Source of the DNA: Nostoc sp. PCC 7524 | Lineage (GTDB): Bacteria; Cyanobacteriota; Cyanobacteriia; Cyanobacteriales; Nostocaceae | DNA: 64,000 nucleotides | Reading direction: 5' to 3' | NCBI RefSeq assembly: GCF_000316645.1 | Contig: NC_019684.1 | Coordinates: 496,001 to 560,000, forward strand | Shown: piece by piece, positions 36,528-45,274 of the stretch | Layout: each line of letters opens with the position of its first letter | Numbering within the stretch: the stretch's first letter is position 1 | Notes under the pieces: model-generated | Database searches by the model: none | What the model was told of the DNA's origin: nothing | The model's input: the letters and a program-made list of their open reading frames with translations, nothing else | Made by a program: the position numbers and the translations under genes

Positions 36528-38318
36528 CTAGAAGGTGAAAGTAGTTCTGAGAGTACCGATAATCGCATCATCAGCATTACCATTTTGACCAGGATTGGTC
36601 AACCAGATGATACCGGGGGTGATGGAGATGTTATCAGATACACGATATTTGTAGAAGCCTTCAACTTGGTATGGAACTTTGTTCAAACCAGCTTCTCTTC
36701 CTCGTGCATAGGGTTGAGCGCCTGCGAAAATCCCTAAAACGTTACCTCTCTTACCAAAGTCAGGTAAAGCTATACCAGCGCCGTAAGACCAAACTTCACT
36801 ACTGTCATTAGCACCAAAGCCACTAACATCGGTGTAGGAAACGAAACCACTTACAGATATCCTATCACTAGGTCTGAAGGCTGCCGACAAACCATAGGAG
36901 TTAGTCGCAAAGGCGCTAGTTTCCAGTGTTGCACTATTAATACCACCATAGTTGGCGGTGGTGGTACCCACTACAGGTCTAGCAGAGGCTGGATTCAACA
37001 CATTGGCATCAGACCCAGAGTTGAAGATTGCAGACCCTGCACCATGATAACCATGAACATAGGTAGCAGCTAATGCCAAGCGATCGCCGACACTAAAGTT
37101 TAACTGACCTAATGCCGCATAGTTACCGTTAAACACACCTGAACCAGCGCCAGGATCATTAGCTTCTGATGCCAAGTAACCCACTGTTAAAGAGCTAGGT
37201 CTCAGAATACTGCCGCCTGAGCCAAAGGGTAAGTTAAAAGCAATACCTGAGCCACCACCAATTCGATAGATGGGGCTTTCAGAGGCAAAGGTAGATAATG
37301 CGCCATTACCACCATCTGTTTTGTCAAAGAAGTAGGGGTTATTGACTGCTGCATAATGGCTATGTTGCCCACCGCTAGCTGCGAGGTAAACTCTCGCTGG
37401 GCCAAAGGGAGCTTCATAGGTCAGTCGGTCAATCTCAACGTTGTTGTTACCAGTGTTACCAACGTTAAAGGTTTGCAGACCTTCGCCACTTTGAGCGAGA
37501 GCCGGGCCAACAGCTCTATCATTACCCAGGTTAAAGTTATTGGCATTACCAGCAGCTAGACGGGTAGTTAACAGGTCTCTACCTGTAAAGCTGGTGTTTA
37601 AGCTGAGACGGACTCTGTTTTGGAAGACAGTATTATTGTTGTCTCCGACTTGATCGCCAAAAACATCACTTACGGCAAAAATAGCTTCACCAGCGAGTTT
37701 AGTGGTTGTCGAGAACTGGTTGGCTTCCAATTCCGCAGTCCGCGCTTCCAAAGCATCTACACGACCACGCAAGGTTGCTAGTTCAGCAGAGAATTCTTCT
37801 TGCAGGCGTTGTAAGGTAGCTAAATCTTCTTTTGTTACTAAATCAGCTGTTGCTGTGGCGATTAATTCGTTCACCCGATCCAAACAGGCGTTCAAACCAG
37901 CAGCAAATTCATAACGGGTTAAGGCTCTGTTACCACGATAGGTGCCGTTGGGATAACCAGCAATACAGCCATAACGCTCAACCAAGGACTGCAATGCTTG
38001 GAATGCCCAGTCAGTTGGTTGTACGTCAGAAAACTGGGACACAGATGTTACCTGAGACAGAGAAGTATTATTTCTGCCTTCGGTGCTGTAGCGGTTAACT
38101 TGGTCGATGACTTTTGTATCTTCAGTTGTTGGGGCTGCTTGAGCTACAACTTCTGGCTGTTGTGCAATTTCAGGAAATGCGGTTTCTGTGGTTGCTACTT
38201 CTGTGGTTGGTACTTCTGTAGCTGTGGTGGGAGCTGCAATTGCTGTTGACGAAACTAACAGTGTTGCTCCTAAAACCGCAGGGCTAACCACTAGGGATTT
38301 CCACAATAGATTAGACAT
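36528..38318 (-). CDS. SLH-domain outer-membrane porin (OprB/iron-uptake porin type)
   Basis: 596 residues from ATG 38318, supported by GAGGAG upstream. A signal peptide ends near residue 28 (STAIA). A Thr/Glu-rich linker follows, then an SLH domain (SQFSDVQPTDWAFQAL to LTRYEFAAGLNACLDRV), a coiled coil (LQRLQEEFSAELATLRGRVD), and an OprB-like beta-barrel ending in TFTF with a terminal Phe. Abundant cyanobacterial porins of this type admit small solutes and inorganic ions. A strong terminator follows. Confidence 0.9.
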   Translation of the reverse strand: MSNLLWKSLVVSPAVLGATLLVSSTAIAAPTTATEVPTTEVATTETAFPEIAQQPEVVAQAAPTTEDTKVIDQVNRYSTEGRNNTSLSQVTSVSQFSDVQPTDWAFQALQSLVERYGCIAGYPNGTYRGNRALTRYEFAAGLNACLDRVNELIATATADLVTKEDLATLQRLQEEFSAELATLRGRVDALEARTAELEANQFSTTTKLAGEAIFAVSDVFGDQVGDNNNTVFQNRVRLSLNTSFTGRDLLTTRLAAGNANNFNLGNDRAVGPALAQSGEGLQTFNVGNTGNNNVEIDRLTYEAPFGPARVYLAASGGQHSHYAAVNNPYFFDKTDGGNGALSTFASESPIYRIGGGSGIAFNLPFGSGGSILRPSSLTVGYLASEANDPGAGSGVFNGNYAALGQLNFSVGDRLALAATYVHGYHGAGSAIFNSGSDANVLNPASARPVVGTTTANYGGINSATLETSAFATNSYGLSAAFRPSDRISVSGFVSYTDVSGFGANDSSEVWSYGAGIALPDFGKRGNVLGIFAGAQPYARGREAGLNKVPYQVEGFYKYRVSDNISITPGIIWLTNPGQNGNADDAIIGTLRTTFTF

Positions 38319-38604
38319 CTTGACTTTTCTCCTCACACCTTGTATTGATAATTGTTTTCGCTGTACCTATTCTCAAAAGCATGAGACATCATCATTTTGA
38401 AATCTGTTGATGAGGCACAGTTGCCACCTACCACAATTTTAGTTTTTGCCAAGCTAATAACTGATTAACTTAATGTTAAAAATTGATGTGATTAACTTAT
38501 GCAAAAAACATTGCTATATAGCCTGTTATTATAGGTCATCTCAAGGGGATGGCAAGGTAGAAGCGATCGCCTCATCAACTGTCACAATTAGTCAACTACA
38601 TATA

Positions 38605-38640
38605 TAAAGAAAGAGTAGGGTTTTGAAAGTTCCCTACTCT
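38605..38640 (-). terminator. Terminator of phhB
   Basis: AGAGTAGGG (38612-38620) and CCCTACTCT (38632-38640) form a 9-bp stem. Read on the minus strand the stem is followed by TTCTTTAT, a weak T stretch. Confidence 0.6.
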
Positions 38641-38691
38641 CGATAAAATCTTGATTTTTTCAGCACTTGGCCGTGGGTAGCTCCCAAACCT

Positions 38692-38973
38692 TTAGCTGAT
38701 TTGAGAAATGACATTGGCCACGTCAAAATCCTTTTGTGTCAAACCGCCTGCATCATGTGTTGTTAATGTGATTTGCACTTTGTTATAAGAAATTTCTATA
38801 TCTGGATGGTGTCCGGCTGACTCCGCAGGTTCGACTAGCTTATTCACAAATGCGATCGCTGTTACAAAGTCTTTAAATTTGCGGGTAGTCTGTAACTTAG
38901 AACCTGCCACTGTCCAACCCGATAGGCTACTAGCTTGTGCTTGAATCTCTGCATCAGTTAGTAGTTGCGCCAT
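38692..38973 (-). CDS. phhB: Pterin-4a-carbinolamine dehydratase
   Basis: 93 residues, typical length. AGHHPDIEISYNKVQITLTTHDAGGLT carries the active-site His pair and the family pattern. It dehydrates 4a-hydroxy-tetrahydrobiopterin. In cyanobacteria without phenylalanine hydroxylase the role is unclear, possibly in pterin or molybdopterin handling. A terminator follows at 38605-38640. The structured RNA described below ends 181 bp upstream. Confidence 0.88.
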   Translation of the reverse strand: MAQLLTDAEIQAQASSLSGWTVAGSKLQTTRKFKDFVTAIAFVNKLVEPAESAGHHPDIEISYNKVQITLTTHDAGGLTQKDFDVANVISQIS

Positions 38974-39154
38974 ATCAACAACCCTCTAATATTTACGTCT
39001 TTGCTATCCCACTGCCTGCAACATTTGTCTTTTCTGTACTGTTAAAACAAATTTCGCAGAAAAAGAAAAATGCTAGATATTTTTGCTCTACAAAACTTTA
39101 ACGTGATTGGCACTGTCATGACAGACAGTAAGCATCAAAAAATCTAAAGTTAAC

Positions 39155-39206
39155 CATAAAAAACTATCCGCTCTGACTTAGATCAGATGACCTAATATCA
39201 GAGCGG
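39155..39206 (-). terminator. Intrinsic terminator of the structured RNA
   Basis: CCGCTCTGA (39168-39176) and TCAGAGCGG (39198-39206) form a 9-bp stem. On the minus strand the stem is followed by ATAGTTTTTTA. It marks the 3' end of a minus-strand transcript. Confidence 0.75.
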
Positions 39207-39310
39207 TCTAGCGGGTCTTCAGGTTGCAACCAGACTGCCGGAAGGAACTCCGTGCTTTAGCCTAGCTACAAGTAGCTAACTTAATCTGACAAGCAGACTA
39301 AGGCTAACTT

Positions 39311-39382
39311 TTAGAGAACAGCCCCGGCGCACAGCCGGCTAACTGCAACCTGATGACCCATGCGTTTACTACTTTCTATCAT
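39311..39382 (-). CDS. 23-codon small ORF with an 11-nt Shine-Dalgarno
   Basis: ATG at 39382 on the minus strand, stop TAA at 39311. The peptide starts MIESSKRMGHQV and ends LCAGAVL. AAGGAGGTGAT upstream is fully complementary to the 16S rRNA 3' tail, with ideal spacing. The start codon lies in a hairpin GATGCCCATG/CATGGGTCATC, whose right arm also forms the closing helix of the structured RNA. This suggests mutually exclusive folds controlling translation. It could be a leader peptide or a dual-function RNA. Confidence 0.4.
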   Translation of the reverse strand: MIESSKRMGHQVAVSRLCAGAVL

Positions 39383-39420
39383 GGGCATCACCTCCTTGTT
39401 GCCTAAACGGTCTTAGTCTC

Positions 39421-39444
39421 AAAAAGGCAGAGAGTAAATCTCTG
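39421..39444 (-). terminator. Small hairpin plus T run upstream of the structured RNA
   Basis: CAGAGA/TCTCTG (39428-39444) with CCTTTTTG after it on the minus strand. It resembles a short terminator or attenuator placed between the candidate promoter and the small ORF. Confidence 0.45.
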
Positions 39445-39496
39445 GGTATTAACCTTCGAGTAATATAGCATATCAATTGCAAAATATTCACTAACA

Positions 39497-39527
39497 ACAA
39501 AAAAACCTCCGCGTTGCGGCGGAGGTT
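39497..39527 (-). terminator. Terminator of psbD
   Basis: AACCTCCGC/GCGGAGGTT stem with a run of A on the left, read as T on the minus strand. It lies 28 bp past the psbD stop. Confidence 0.88.
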
Positions 39528-39554
39528 AGGAATTTGAATGCTAACTGTTCAAGC

Positions 39555-40610
39555 TTACAGTGCGTTACCGCGAGGTAATACCTCTTCGGGGAAGACAAAT
39601 TTTTCGTGGGGTTGGTCTTGAGGAGCCATCCAAGCGCGGATACCCTCGTTCAACAAAATGTTTTTGGTATAGAAGGTTTCAAATTCGGGGTCTTCTGCCG
39701 CACGCAATTCTTGCGATACGAAGTCATACGCCCGCAGGTTGAGTGCTAAACCGACAATACCGACAGCACTCATCCACAAACCAGTTACTGGTACGAACAA
39801 CATGAAGAAGTGCAACCAGCGTTTGTTGGAGAAAGCAATCCCGAAAATCTGTGACCAGAAACGGTTTGCTGTCACCATGGAATAGGTTTCTTCTGCTTGG
39901 GTGGGGTTGAAGGCGCGGAAGGTGTTAGCACCGTCGCCGTCTTCAAATAGGGTGTTTTCTACGGTGGCACCGTGAATCGCACACAATAGCGCCCCACCGA
40001 GTACACCCGCTACACCCATCATGTGGAAGGGGTTGAGTGTCCAGTTGTGGAAACCTTGCAGGAATAACAAGAACCGGAAAATGGCTGCTACACCGAAGCT
40101 GGGTGCGAAGAACCAGGAGGATTGTCCCAAGGGGTACATCAAGAACACGCTGACGAATACCGCGATGGGGGCTGAGAATGCTAGGGCGTTGTAGGGACGG
40201 ATGCCTACTAACCGCGCAATCTCAAATTGCCGCAACATGAAGCCGATTAAACCAAAGGCTCCGTGTAGGGCTACGAAGGGCCATAATCCACCTAGTTGAC
40301 ACCAACGGGTGAAGTCCCCTTGGGCTTCTGGTCCCCACAGCAACAACAGGGAGTGTCCCATGCTGTCGGCGGGGCTAGATACTGCTACTGTCAAGAAGTT
40401 ACAGCCTTCTAGGTAGGATGAGGCTAGTCCGTGGGTGTACCAGGAGGTGACGAAGGTTGTGCCGGTGAGCCAACCGCCTAGTGCGAGGAAGGCGCAGGGG
40501 AATAATAATATCCCTGACCAACCTACGAATACGAAGCGATCGCGCTTCAACCAGTCGTCTAGTACGTCAAACCACCCTCTACTGGGGGCGCGTCCTACTG
40601 CGATGGTCAT
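39555..40610 (-). CDS. psbD: Photosystem II D2 protein, solitary copy
   Basis: 351 residues, complete. [20 protein letters not shown] is the D2 N-terminus. Five membrane helices, RPYNALAFS (redox-active Tyr D region) and [38 protein letters not shown] helix D with chlorophyll and iron ligands are present. It binds reaction-centre chlorophylls, pheophytin and QA. No psbC overlaps or follows, so this is the monocistronic, psbD2-like copy. Own promoter and terminator are visible. Confidence 0.97.
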   Translation of the reverse strand: MTIAVGRAPSRGWFDVLDDWLKRDRFVFVGWSGILLFPCAFLALGGWLTGTTFVTSWYTHGLASSYLEGCNFLTVAVSSPADSMGHSLLLLWGPEAQGDFTRWCQLGGLWPFVALHGAFGLIGFMLRQFEIARLVGIRPYNALAFSAPIAVFVSVFLMYPLGQSSWFFAPSFGVAAIFRFLLFLQGFHNWTLNPFHMMGVAGVLGGALLCAIHGATVENTLFEDGDGANTFRAFNPTQAEETYSMVTANRFWSQIFGIAFSNKRWLHFFMLFVPVTGLWMSAVGIVGLALNLRAYDFVSQELRAAEDPEFETFYTKNILLNEGIRAWMAPQDQPHEKFVFPEEVLPRGNAL

Positions 40611-40664
40611 TAGAGCAAATCTCCAAATGTTTATAATTACGTCACTGTTCGCAAGCTGGCATTT

Positions 40665-40693
40665 TGTATAACCATCTGCAAACAGAAAGTTAA
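40665..40693 (-). promoter_or_regulatory. Candidate psbD promoter
   Basis: On the minus strand TTAACT is followed, after 17 bases, by TATACA, about 55 bp before the ATG. Spacing and sequence fit a sigma-70-type promoter. Repeat-rich DNA begins at about 40806. Confidence 0.5.
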
Positions 40694-40805
40694 CTAGATT
40701 GTCAACCTAGTTTACAATTTTTTACTGACTCTAATAATTCTAGGGGCAAATCGCTAATTTTTCCAGGGGATCTTGGGGAGAAATTAATTTTTGGATACAG
40801 AAATT

Positions 40806-40905
40806 AGGGGTGCAGGGGTGTAGGGGAAGATGAGGGGGATGGGGGAGAAAAAATTATAACTATTCCCCAATCCCCAATCCCCACTCCCCAATCCCTCATC
40901 TCCTA
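40806..40905. repeat. G-rich and C-rich heptamer repeat arms
   Basis: GGGGTGTAGGGG-type sequence followed by CCCCAATCCCCAATCCCC. The two arms are partly complementary and can form a hairpin. It occupies the gap between psbD and the next gene. Confidence 0.65.
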
Positions 40906-40946
40906 ACGCTAAAATGAGTCCTACAGTTATATGTAGTTACTGCTAA

Positions 40947-41219
40947 ATGTTTACCATTGACTTAAGCATCAAAAATACTGCTTTCCCTGTATCAGTACAA
41001 CGTAAGACAGCAGAAGACGCAGAAGCGGTCTACCAGCTAATTTTGGCGGCTATGCGTTCTGGAAATCCTGACATCGTGGAACTCAAGTGTGAAGGTAAGA
41101 CAGAGAAAAAAATCGCTGTTCGTGCCAGTGAGATTTCTGGTGTACAAATTATGGAAAAAGATGGTGTTACTGCTGCTGGCGGCAGACCACCAGGCTTTTT
41201 CGCCTTAGCTGGCGAGTAA
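40947..41219 (+). CDS. Small conserved cyanobacterial protein
   Basis: 90 residues. MFTIDLSIKNTAFPVSVQRKTAEDAEAVYQLILAAM then VELKCEGKTEKKIAVRASEISGVQI, ending PPGFFALAGE. No membrane segment. I recognise it as a conserved hypothetical of cyanobacteria but know no function. Confidence 0.7.
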   Translation: MFTIDLSIKNTAFPVSVQRKTAEDAEAVYQLILAAMRSGNPDIVELKCEGKTEKKIAVRASEISGVQIMEKDGVTAAGGRPPGFFALAGE

Positions 41220-41258
41220 GGTAACACCGAAAGATAAATTATCCCAAATTGACGGTTA

Positions 41259-41352
41259 GTAGGGTGCGTCAGTAGGAATAATTCCTTGGGTAACTAGGTT
41301 TTCTCGCACTGACGCACCCTAAGCTTTGGATATTTTTTGCGCTGGAAGTCCC
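41259..41352. repeat. GGGTGCGTCAG hairpin repeat element, copy 2 (inverted)
   Basis: Same element as 35701-35795 in the opposite orientation. The stem is GTAGGGTGCGTCAG and CTGACGCACCCTA. Its outer end (GCTGGAAGTCCC) finishes 18 bp before the ATG of the next gene, so it forms most of that gene's upstream region. Confidence 0.8.
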
Positions 41353-41369
41353 TGATCCAAGGTGTATTC

Positions 41370-42041
41370 ATGGTGGAAGCGGGCATTATAGTTAAAGATT
41401 TACAGTTCAGTTGGCCAAATGGTGATACCGCAATTCAATCTTGCTCTTTGGCAGTCCCCAAGGGTGAATTTTGGATGCTGTTGGGTACCAATGGCAGTGG
41501 TAAATCTACATTACTCCGACTGTTGGCAGGACTTTTAGCTCCCCAGTCTGGTGACATTCGGGTTTTGCATCCTGTGGGTTTTGTCTTTCAAAATCCTGAT
41601 CATCAATTGGTGATGCCAACTGTTGGTGCGGATGTGGCTTTTGGTTTGGTGGAAGAAAAGCTACCAACTGCTACTGTGAGAGCGAGAGTCAAAGAGGCTT
41701 TAGACGCAGTGAATTTGAGCGCCTTACAATTGCGCCCAATTTATGCCCTCAGTGGGGGACAAAAACAACGGGTAGCCATAGCAGGTGCGATCGCTCGTCA
41801 TTGTGAAATCTTATTATTAGATGAACCCACAGCTTTACTCGATCCAGATAGCCAACTAGACTTAGTAGCTAGTGTCCGCAACCTAGTAAAAAGTAGAGGC
41901 ATCACAGCTTTGTGGGTGACACACCGATTAGACGAGTTGAATTATTGCGATGGCGCTTTCTTACTAGAAAAAGGCTTACTCGTGGATCAAGGTGAACCTG
42001 AACGTCTGAAACAACGTTTGATGGAAGTAAATAGGGATTAG
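41370..42041 (+). CDS. ECF-type/CbiO-like ABC transporter ATPase
   Basis: 223 residues from ATG 41370; a start at 41337 would run into the repeat element. Walker A LLGTNGSGKST, Q-loop FVFQNPDHQLVMPT (typical of ECF A-subunits), signature LSGGQKQR, Walker B ILLLDEPTALLD, switch VTHRLDEL. It would power uptake of a vitamin or metal ion together with an EcfT and an S-component, none of which is encoded nearby. The stop codon is formed by the GGGATT repeat that follows. Confidence 0.82.
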   Translation: MVEAGIIVKDLQFSWPNGDTAIQSCSLAVPKGEFWMLLGTNGSGKSTLLRLLAGLLAPQSGDIRVLHPVGFVFQNPDHQLVMPTVGADVAFGLVEEKLPTATVRARVKEALDAVNLSALQLRPIYALSGGQKQRVAIAGAIARHCEILLLDEPTALLDPDSQLDLVASVRNLVKSRGITALWVTHRLDELNYCDGAFLLEKGLLVDQGEPERLKQRLMEVNRD

Positions 42042-42081
42042 GGATTGGGGACTGGGGATTGGGGACTGGGGACTGGGGACT
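42033..42081. repeat. Heptanucleotide STRR (GGGGATT/GGGGACT)
   Basis: Seven tandem heptamers alternating GGGATT and GGGGACT. This is the short tandemly repeated repetitive class known from heterocystous cyanobacteria. The first units overlap the end of the ECF ATPase gene. Confidence 0.85.
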
Positions 42082-42359
42082 AGGAAGAAGCAGGGTAGTA
42101 GAGGGGTAAGAAGCAGGGGAGCAGGGGAAGAATTTTTACCCCCAATGCCCAATTCCCACAGCTAATTAATCATTAATTTATGACAACTGCGACGCGCCTC
42201 TTCATGGCGCGTTTACTTTTAATGGGGCTTTTCATAGTAAACTTTGCAATTAAATCATATTATTTAGGTCTTTGTAACATAGTGTTACAAGCAATGCTTC
42301 AATTACTATAAAACTTATGAATGGATCTTGTTAACTCTAGAAAATTGTGATTAAAAACC
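42082..42359. other. Intergenic region before the NYN gene
   Basis: No gene seen. After further degenerate G-rich repeats there is a short hairpin (CGCGCC 42193-42198 with GGCGCG 42206-42211) and an AT-rich stretch that should contain the promoter of the next gene. Confidence 0.5.
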
Positions 42360-42911
42360 ATGCCCCGTCCCCTACCACAAGCCGTTTTATTGGTAGACGG
42401 CTACAATATAATTGGCGCTTGGCCTTGCCTGAAAAAAACCCGTGATTATTCTGGATTAGAAGCGGCTCGCGGGGAACTTGTAGAAGCAATGACAAGTTAC
42501 AGTGCGTTTCAAGCTTATGACACACAAATAGTGTTTGATGCCCACTATCAAAATACTTCTAGTAATAGAGAAGTAATTACAGAACTGGTTTCAGTTCATT
42601 ACACTGACTTCGGGCAAACAGCAGACACTTATATTGAAAAAATTTGTGCATCTTTGCGCCCTCAAATTACACAAACTCGCATTTCTCGTGTAATTGTGGC
42701 AACTTCAGATCGCGCCCAACAATTGACGGTACAGGGGTATGGGGCTGAATGGTTATCAGCACAACAACTTTGTTGGGAAGTAGAAGCTACGGTTTGTCGG
42801 GTGAGAAAGAAGTATCAACCACGTAAGCAATCTTCGAGTCGGTTTTTAGCTAGTGCTATTGATGCCAAAGCACGACAACGGCTGGCTGAATTGCGAATGG
42901 GATTTAAATAG
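42360..42911 (+). CDS. NYN-domain ribonuclease, YacP/Rae1-like
   Basis: 183 residues. AVLLVDGYNIIGAWP holds the first catalytic Asp, IVFDAHY the second region, TADTYIEKICA the third, and VIVATSDRAQQ the fourth acidic site, as in PIN/NYN nucleases. Bacillus Rae1 cuts mRNA in the ribosomal A site; cyanobacterial homologues are likely ribosome-associated endonucleases. A GAGACG-type hairpin follows at 42952-42977. rqcH, another ribosome-quality gene, lies 480 bp downstream. Confidence 0.82.
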   Translation: MPRPLPQAVLLVDGYNIIGAWPCLKKTRDYSGLEAARGELVEAMTSYSAFQAYDTQIVFDAHYQNTSSNREVITELVSVHYTDFGQTADTYIEKICASLRPQITQTRISRVIVATSDRAQQLTVQGYGAEWLSAQQLCWEVEATVCRVRKKYQPRKQSSSRFLASAIDAKARQRLAELRMGFK

Positions 42912-42951
42912 ACATCTCCAGAAATTAAATATGCGTTTTCCAGAAACCTTG

Positions 42952-42977
42952 TAGAGATGTTTCATGGAACGTCTCTA
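42952..42977 (+). terminator. GAGACG-family hairpin after the NYN gene
   Basis: TAGAGATGTT (42952-42961) pairs with AACGTCTCTA (42968-42977) with one mismatch. There is no T run, so it may be a repeat rather than a terminator. Confidence 0.4.
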
Positions 42978-43199
42978 CTAAGTTGCGCCCAAAAAGATAC
43001 TGAGAAACGGGTAAGGTGGTTAGAAATATTCTTACTCCCCACTCCGAGGCTAAGTTACGATATTTGACTACAACTCAGTATCAGAGAGAGTTTTAGCTTG
43101 TATAAGCCTGGAAGTTACGCATCGGCAAAAAAATTTTAGAAAAAGGACTTGCCATCTCCTAGAAACTAGGCTAATATTATAAATCGTGAGCGCAAGCGT

Positions 43200-43271
<72 letters not shown>

Positions 43272-43389
43272 TTAAATAATTTATGGAAAAGTTAAAGCCT
43301 GAGTCTAGTGGTTGGGAAGAATTACTCTGACGATATAGCATATACTGAGCATTGACCTTAGAAGGCCAAAAGCTAACTATATAATCGTT

Positions 43390-45120
43390 GTGCAACCAGT
43401 AGATTTTACCACCCTCACAGCTACTTGTAGCGAACTGCGTGTTGAATGGATACCATCACGCTTAGAACAAGTTTATCAGCGCGATCGCTACACTATTGCG
43501 ATCGCATTACGTACCTTGAAACAAAGAGGTTGGCTAGAGATTTCTTGGCATCCTCAAGCTGCACACATTTGTATAGGTAATCCACCACCACGCACACCCG
43601 ATACTTTTACTTTTAGTCAGCAATTAATACACCAGTTGGGAGGATTAGCCTTGGTGGCAATTGAGGCGATCGCACCCTGGGAACGAGTGATAGATTTACA
43701 ATTTGCCCGTCGTCCTGGAGAGGCTGCGCTTTATCATCTCTACATTGAGATTATGGGCAAATACAGCAATGTCATCCTCACTGATGGAAGTAATCAGATT
43801 ATTACGGCTGCTCACCAAGTGAGTCAGCAACAGTCGAGTGTGCGCCCTATCCAAACTGGACAACCTTATGAAACACCACCAAAACTGACTGGCCCTGTGC
43901 CTAGTGGGAATGAATCTCCAGCACGTTGGCAAGAACGGGTGAGTTTAGTTCCAGGTGCGATGAAGCGGCAATTACTTAAAAGTTATAGTGGCTTAAGTGC
44001 GGCTTTAGTAGAGTCTATGTTGCTGGCGGCGAATATAGCACCAGACACCAGCACCGATACTTTGACTTTTGAAGACTGGCAAAGATTATTTACACGCTGG
44101 CAAGAATGGCTACAAGCATTAGAACAGAAAAATTTTCAGCCAGGGTGGACGAAACAGGGATATACAGTTATGGGTTGGGGTGTAGTTGCACCAGCCAAAG
44201 ATATTCAAACATTAATCAATGAATATTATACTGGGCAATTCAATCAGCAGATATTTGCCCAATTGCGCCATCAACTGACGCAGAAATTGAGTAATATCTT
44301 AACGAAATTGCGAAATAAAGCTCAGACTTTCAGCGATCGCTTACAACAATCCGATCAAGCAGATGAGTATCGTCAAAAAGCTGATTTATTGATGGCTCAC
44401 TTGCAAACATGGGAACCGGGAATGACAGAAATTACCATACCGGATTTTGAGACAGGTGAACCAGTAGCGATCGCCCTGCAACCAGACAAAAATGCTGTGC
44501 AGAACGCCCAGAACCTTTATAAGCAACACCAAAAACTCAAACGGGCGCGTACAGCCGTTGAGCCATTATTAGAAGAAGTGCAGACAGAAATTGATTACTT
44601 AGAGCAAGTAGAAGCAGCTCTTTCGCAAATAGAAAACTACCAAGCAGCAGAAGATTTACAAGCCCTAGAAGAAATCCGTGACGAATTAATTGGGCAAAAA
44701 TATTTAGAAGAATTAGATTATCGTCGTAGCGTGAATGAAACGCCTAGTACAAACTTTCATCACTACTCTACACCTAACGGCTTTCAAGTTTTAATTGGTC
44801 GTAATAATCGCCAGAATGACCAGTTAACCTTTCGGGTAGCGGGAGATTATGATTTATGGTTCCATGCTCAAGAAATTCCTGGTAGCCATGTGTTATTGCG
44901 TTTAGAACCCGGTGCTGTTCCCGAAGCTAATGATTTGCAATTTGTCGCTAATCTGGCTGCTTACTACAGTCGCGCTCGTCAGAGTGAGCAAGTACCAGTA
45001 GTTTACACCGAACCCAAGTATGTTTATAAACCCAAAGGTGCTAAACCTGGAATTGCTATTTATAAGCAAGAGCGGATTATTTGGGGAAAACCACAAATGG
45101 TTAATGGGAGTGGGGAATAG
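43390..45120 (+). CDS. rqcH: Rqc2/RqcH-type ribosome quality control protein (NFACT)
   Basis: 576 residues from a GTG. The NFACT-N domain (about 1-200), a middle helical and coiled-coil region (about 285-440), and the NFACT-R domain (TPNGFQVLIGRNNRQNDQLTF, DLWFHAQEIPGSHVLLR) appear in order. In bacteria RqcH recruits tRNA-Ala to stalled 50S subunits and adds alanine tails. The last residues (NGSGE) and the stop are supplied by a GGGGAAT repeat run. A tRNA-Asn gene lies just upstream. Confidence 0.9.
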   Translation: MQPVDFTTLTATCSELRVEWIPSRLEQVYQRDRYTIAIALRTLKQRGWLEISWHPQAAHICIGNPPPRTPDTFTFSQQLIHQLGGLALVAIEAIAPWERVIDLQFARRPGEAALYHLYIEIMGKYSNVILTDGSNQIITAAHQVSQQQSSVRPIQTGQPYETPPKLTGPVPSGNESPARWQERVSLVPGAMKRQLLKSYSGLSAALVESMLLAANIAPDTSTDTLTFEDWQRLFTRWQEWLQALEQKNFQPGWTKQGYTVMGWGVVAPAKDIQTLINEYYTGQFNQQIFAQLRHQLTQKLSNILTKLRNKAQTFSDRLQQSDQADEYRQKADLLMAHLQTWEPGMTEITIPDFETGEPVAIALQPDKNAVQNAQNLYKQHQKLKRARTAVEPLLEEVQTEIDYLEQVEAALSQIENYQAAEDLQALEEIRDELIGQKYLEELDYRRSVNETPSTNFHHYSTPNGFQVLIGRNNRQNDQLTFRVAGDYDLWFHAQEIPGSHVLLRLEPGAVPEANDLQFVANLAAYYSRARQSEQVPVVYTEPKYVYKPKGAKPGIAIYKQERIIWGKPQMVNGSGE

Positions 45121-45270
45121 GGAGTGGGGAGTGGGGGAGATGTAGCGTCAGTTTCCCGCAGGGTGGGAGTGAGGGGAGATGAGGGAGATGGGGGAACAGA
45201 GGAGCGGGGGAGAACAAGAATAATTTTTTACTCAGTACCCAGTCCCCAGTCCCCAGTCCCCAATCCCCAA
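45112..45270. repeat. Long inverted heptamer repeat arms
   Basis: GGGGAATAGGGAGTGGGG at the rqcH end, and CCCAGTCCCCAGTCCCCAGT then CCCCAATCCCCAA near 45238-45270. The arms are partly complementary, forming a large hairpin between two convergent genes. Confidence 0.7.
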
Positions 45271-45274
45271 TTCC

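Larger units (their letters stand above)
39160..39460 (-). ncRNA. Candidate structured RNA between psbD and phhB
   Basis: A minus-strand unit with its own terminator. The core is a closing helix of 39344-39359 with 39213-39228, 15 paired bases plus one A-A mismatch. Inside it several hairpins can form: CCGGC/GCCGG (about 39326-39340), UUAGUCUG/CAGAUUAA (about 39282-39302) and UAGCUAC/GUAGCUA (about 39263-39279). An extended -10 (TGCTATATT) lies at 39462-39470. A 23-codon frame with a perfect ribosome site overlaps its 5' part. I match it to no RNA family I know. Confidence 0.55.

Noticed and set aside
39376..39400. Plus-strand similarity to the 16S rRNA 3' tail (CATCACCTCCTT)
   Set aside because: The surrounding bases do not match 16S rRNA; the sequence is better explained as a Shine-Dalgarno on the minus strand.
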